DNA of 6,096 bases, from the NCBI GenBank assembly GCA_008933525.1, contig WBUV01000211.1, positions 1-6,096 of the forward strand, given 5' to 3'. This stretch comes from Bacteroidales bacterium (GTDB taxonomy: Bacteria > Bacteroidota > Bacteroidia > Bacteroidales > Tenuifilaceae). Position 1 is the first letter of the stretch; each line of letters begins with the position of its first letter. Position numbers and translations under genes: made by a program. The notes beneath the pieces were generated by a model, which did no database searches, was not told the DNA's origin, and worked only from the letters and a program-made list of their open reading frames with translations. Of the stretch, positions 6,062 to 6,096 are shown in pieces.

Positions 6062-6096
6062 TTTTGTCGGCAATTATGCAGGAGAAAGGTCAACGA
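5971..6096 (+). pseudogene. Frameshifted continuation of the TPR protein, runs off right edge
   Basis: In the frame starting at ACA 5971 the sequence reads TCYYQKDFDKAEKAAIKAIE followed by AKPTHGSSHIILSAIMQEKG, open to the end of the window. This completes the fourth TPR begun in the upstream frame (NLAL, then TCYYQKDFDKA) and starts the first helix of a fifth. Adding one base at about 5969-5971 would join the two frames without loss. The rest of the gene lies outside the window. Confidence 0.8.

Overview
The window looks like chromosome from an anaerobic member of the Bacteroidota, probably Bacteroidales-like. The evidence is of four kinds. Promoter-like sequences follow the Bacteroidota TTTG / TAnnTTTG pattern rather than the sigma70 pattern. 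Start codons have no Shine-Dalgarno but sit in an A-rich context, and four of the five annotated starts read CTATG. The exported proteins have signal peptides ending in Ala-Gln or Gly-Gln. An oxygen-sensitive glycyl radical enzyme points to anaerobic life. The genus cannot be named from this sequence alone.

Left part (1-3128, minus strand): a glycyl radical enzyme and its radical-SAM activase, one base apart and clearly co-transcribed. The large enzyme is very probably trans-4-hydroxy-L-proline dehydratase (HypD). The catalytic Cys463 and Glu465, the radical Gly795 and the substrate-pocket residues I remember from the Clostridioides difficile enzyme all occur at a near-constant offset of 29-30 residues. 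The activase runs off the left edge after 221 residues. Together they would remove water from free hydroxyproline, for example from collagen, to give (S)-1-pyrroline-5-carboxylate, which is normally reduced to proline. No proC is visible in the window.

Middle (3129-3438): a 310-base gap between the Ldh2-family gene and hypD. It holds a good Bacteroidota promoter for hypD with a 12-bp palindrome in its spacer. A leader of about 200 nt follows, which can fold into a three-stem junction plus a separate hairpin. Both imperfect pairs in the junction are G-U wobbles only in the hypD-sense RNA. A 23-codon upstream reading frame covers almost exactly the same junction. This leader is the most interesting undescribed element in the window.

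3439-4545 (minus strand): a complete Ldh2/MDH2-family NAD(P)H-dependent oxidoreductase upstream of hypD. Its substrate is unknown, and a link to hydroxyproline metabolism is only an inference from position.

Right part (4546-6096): two plus-strand genes for exported proteins, divergent from the Ldh2 gene. The first (4779-5408) is a 209-residue secreted protein with a short DGTWKY-type motif and no assigned function. The second (from 5567) is a secreted TPR-repeat protein whose reading frame is broken by an apparent one-base loss near 5971. The TPR sequence resumes in another frame and runs off the right edge. No rRNA, tRNA, CRISPR array or mobile element was seen.
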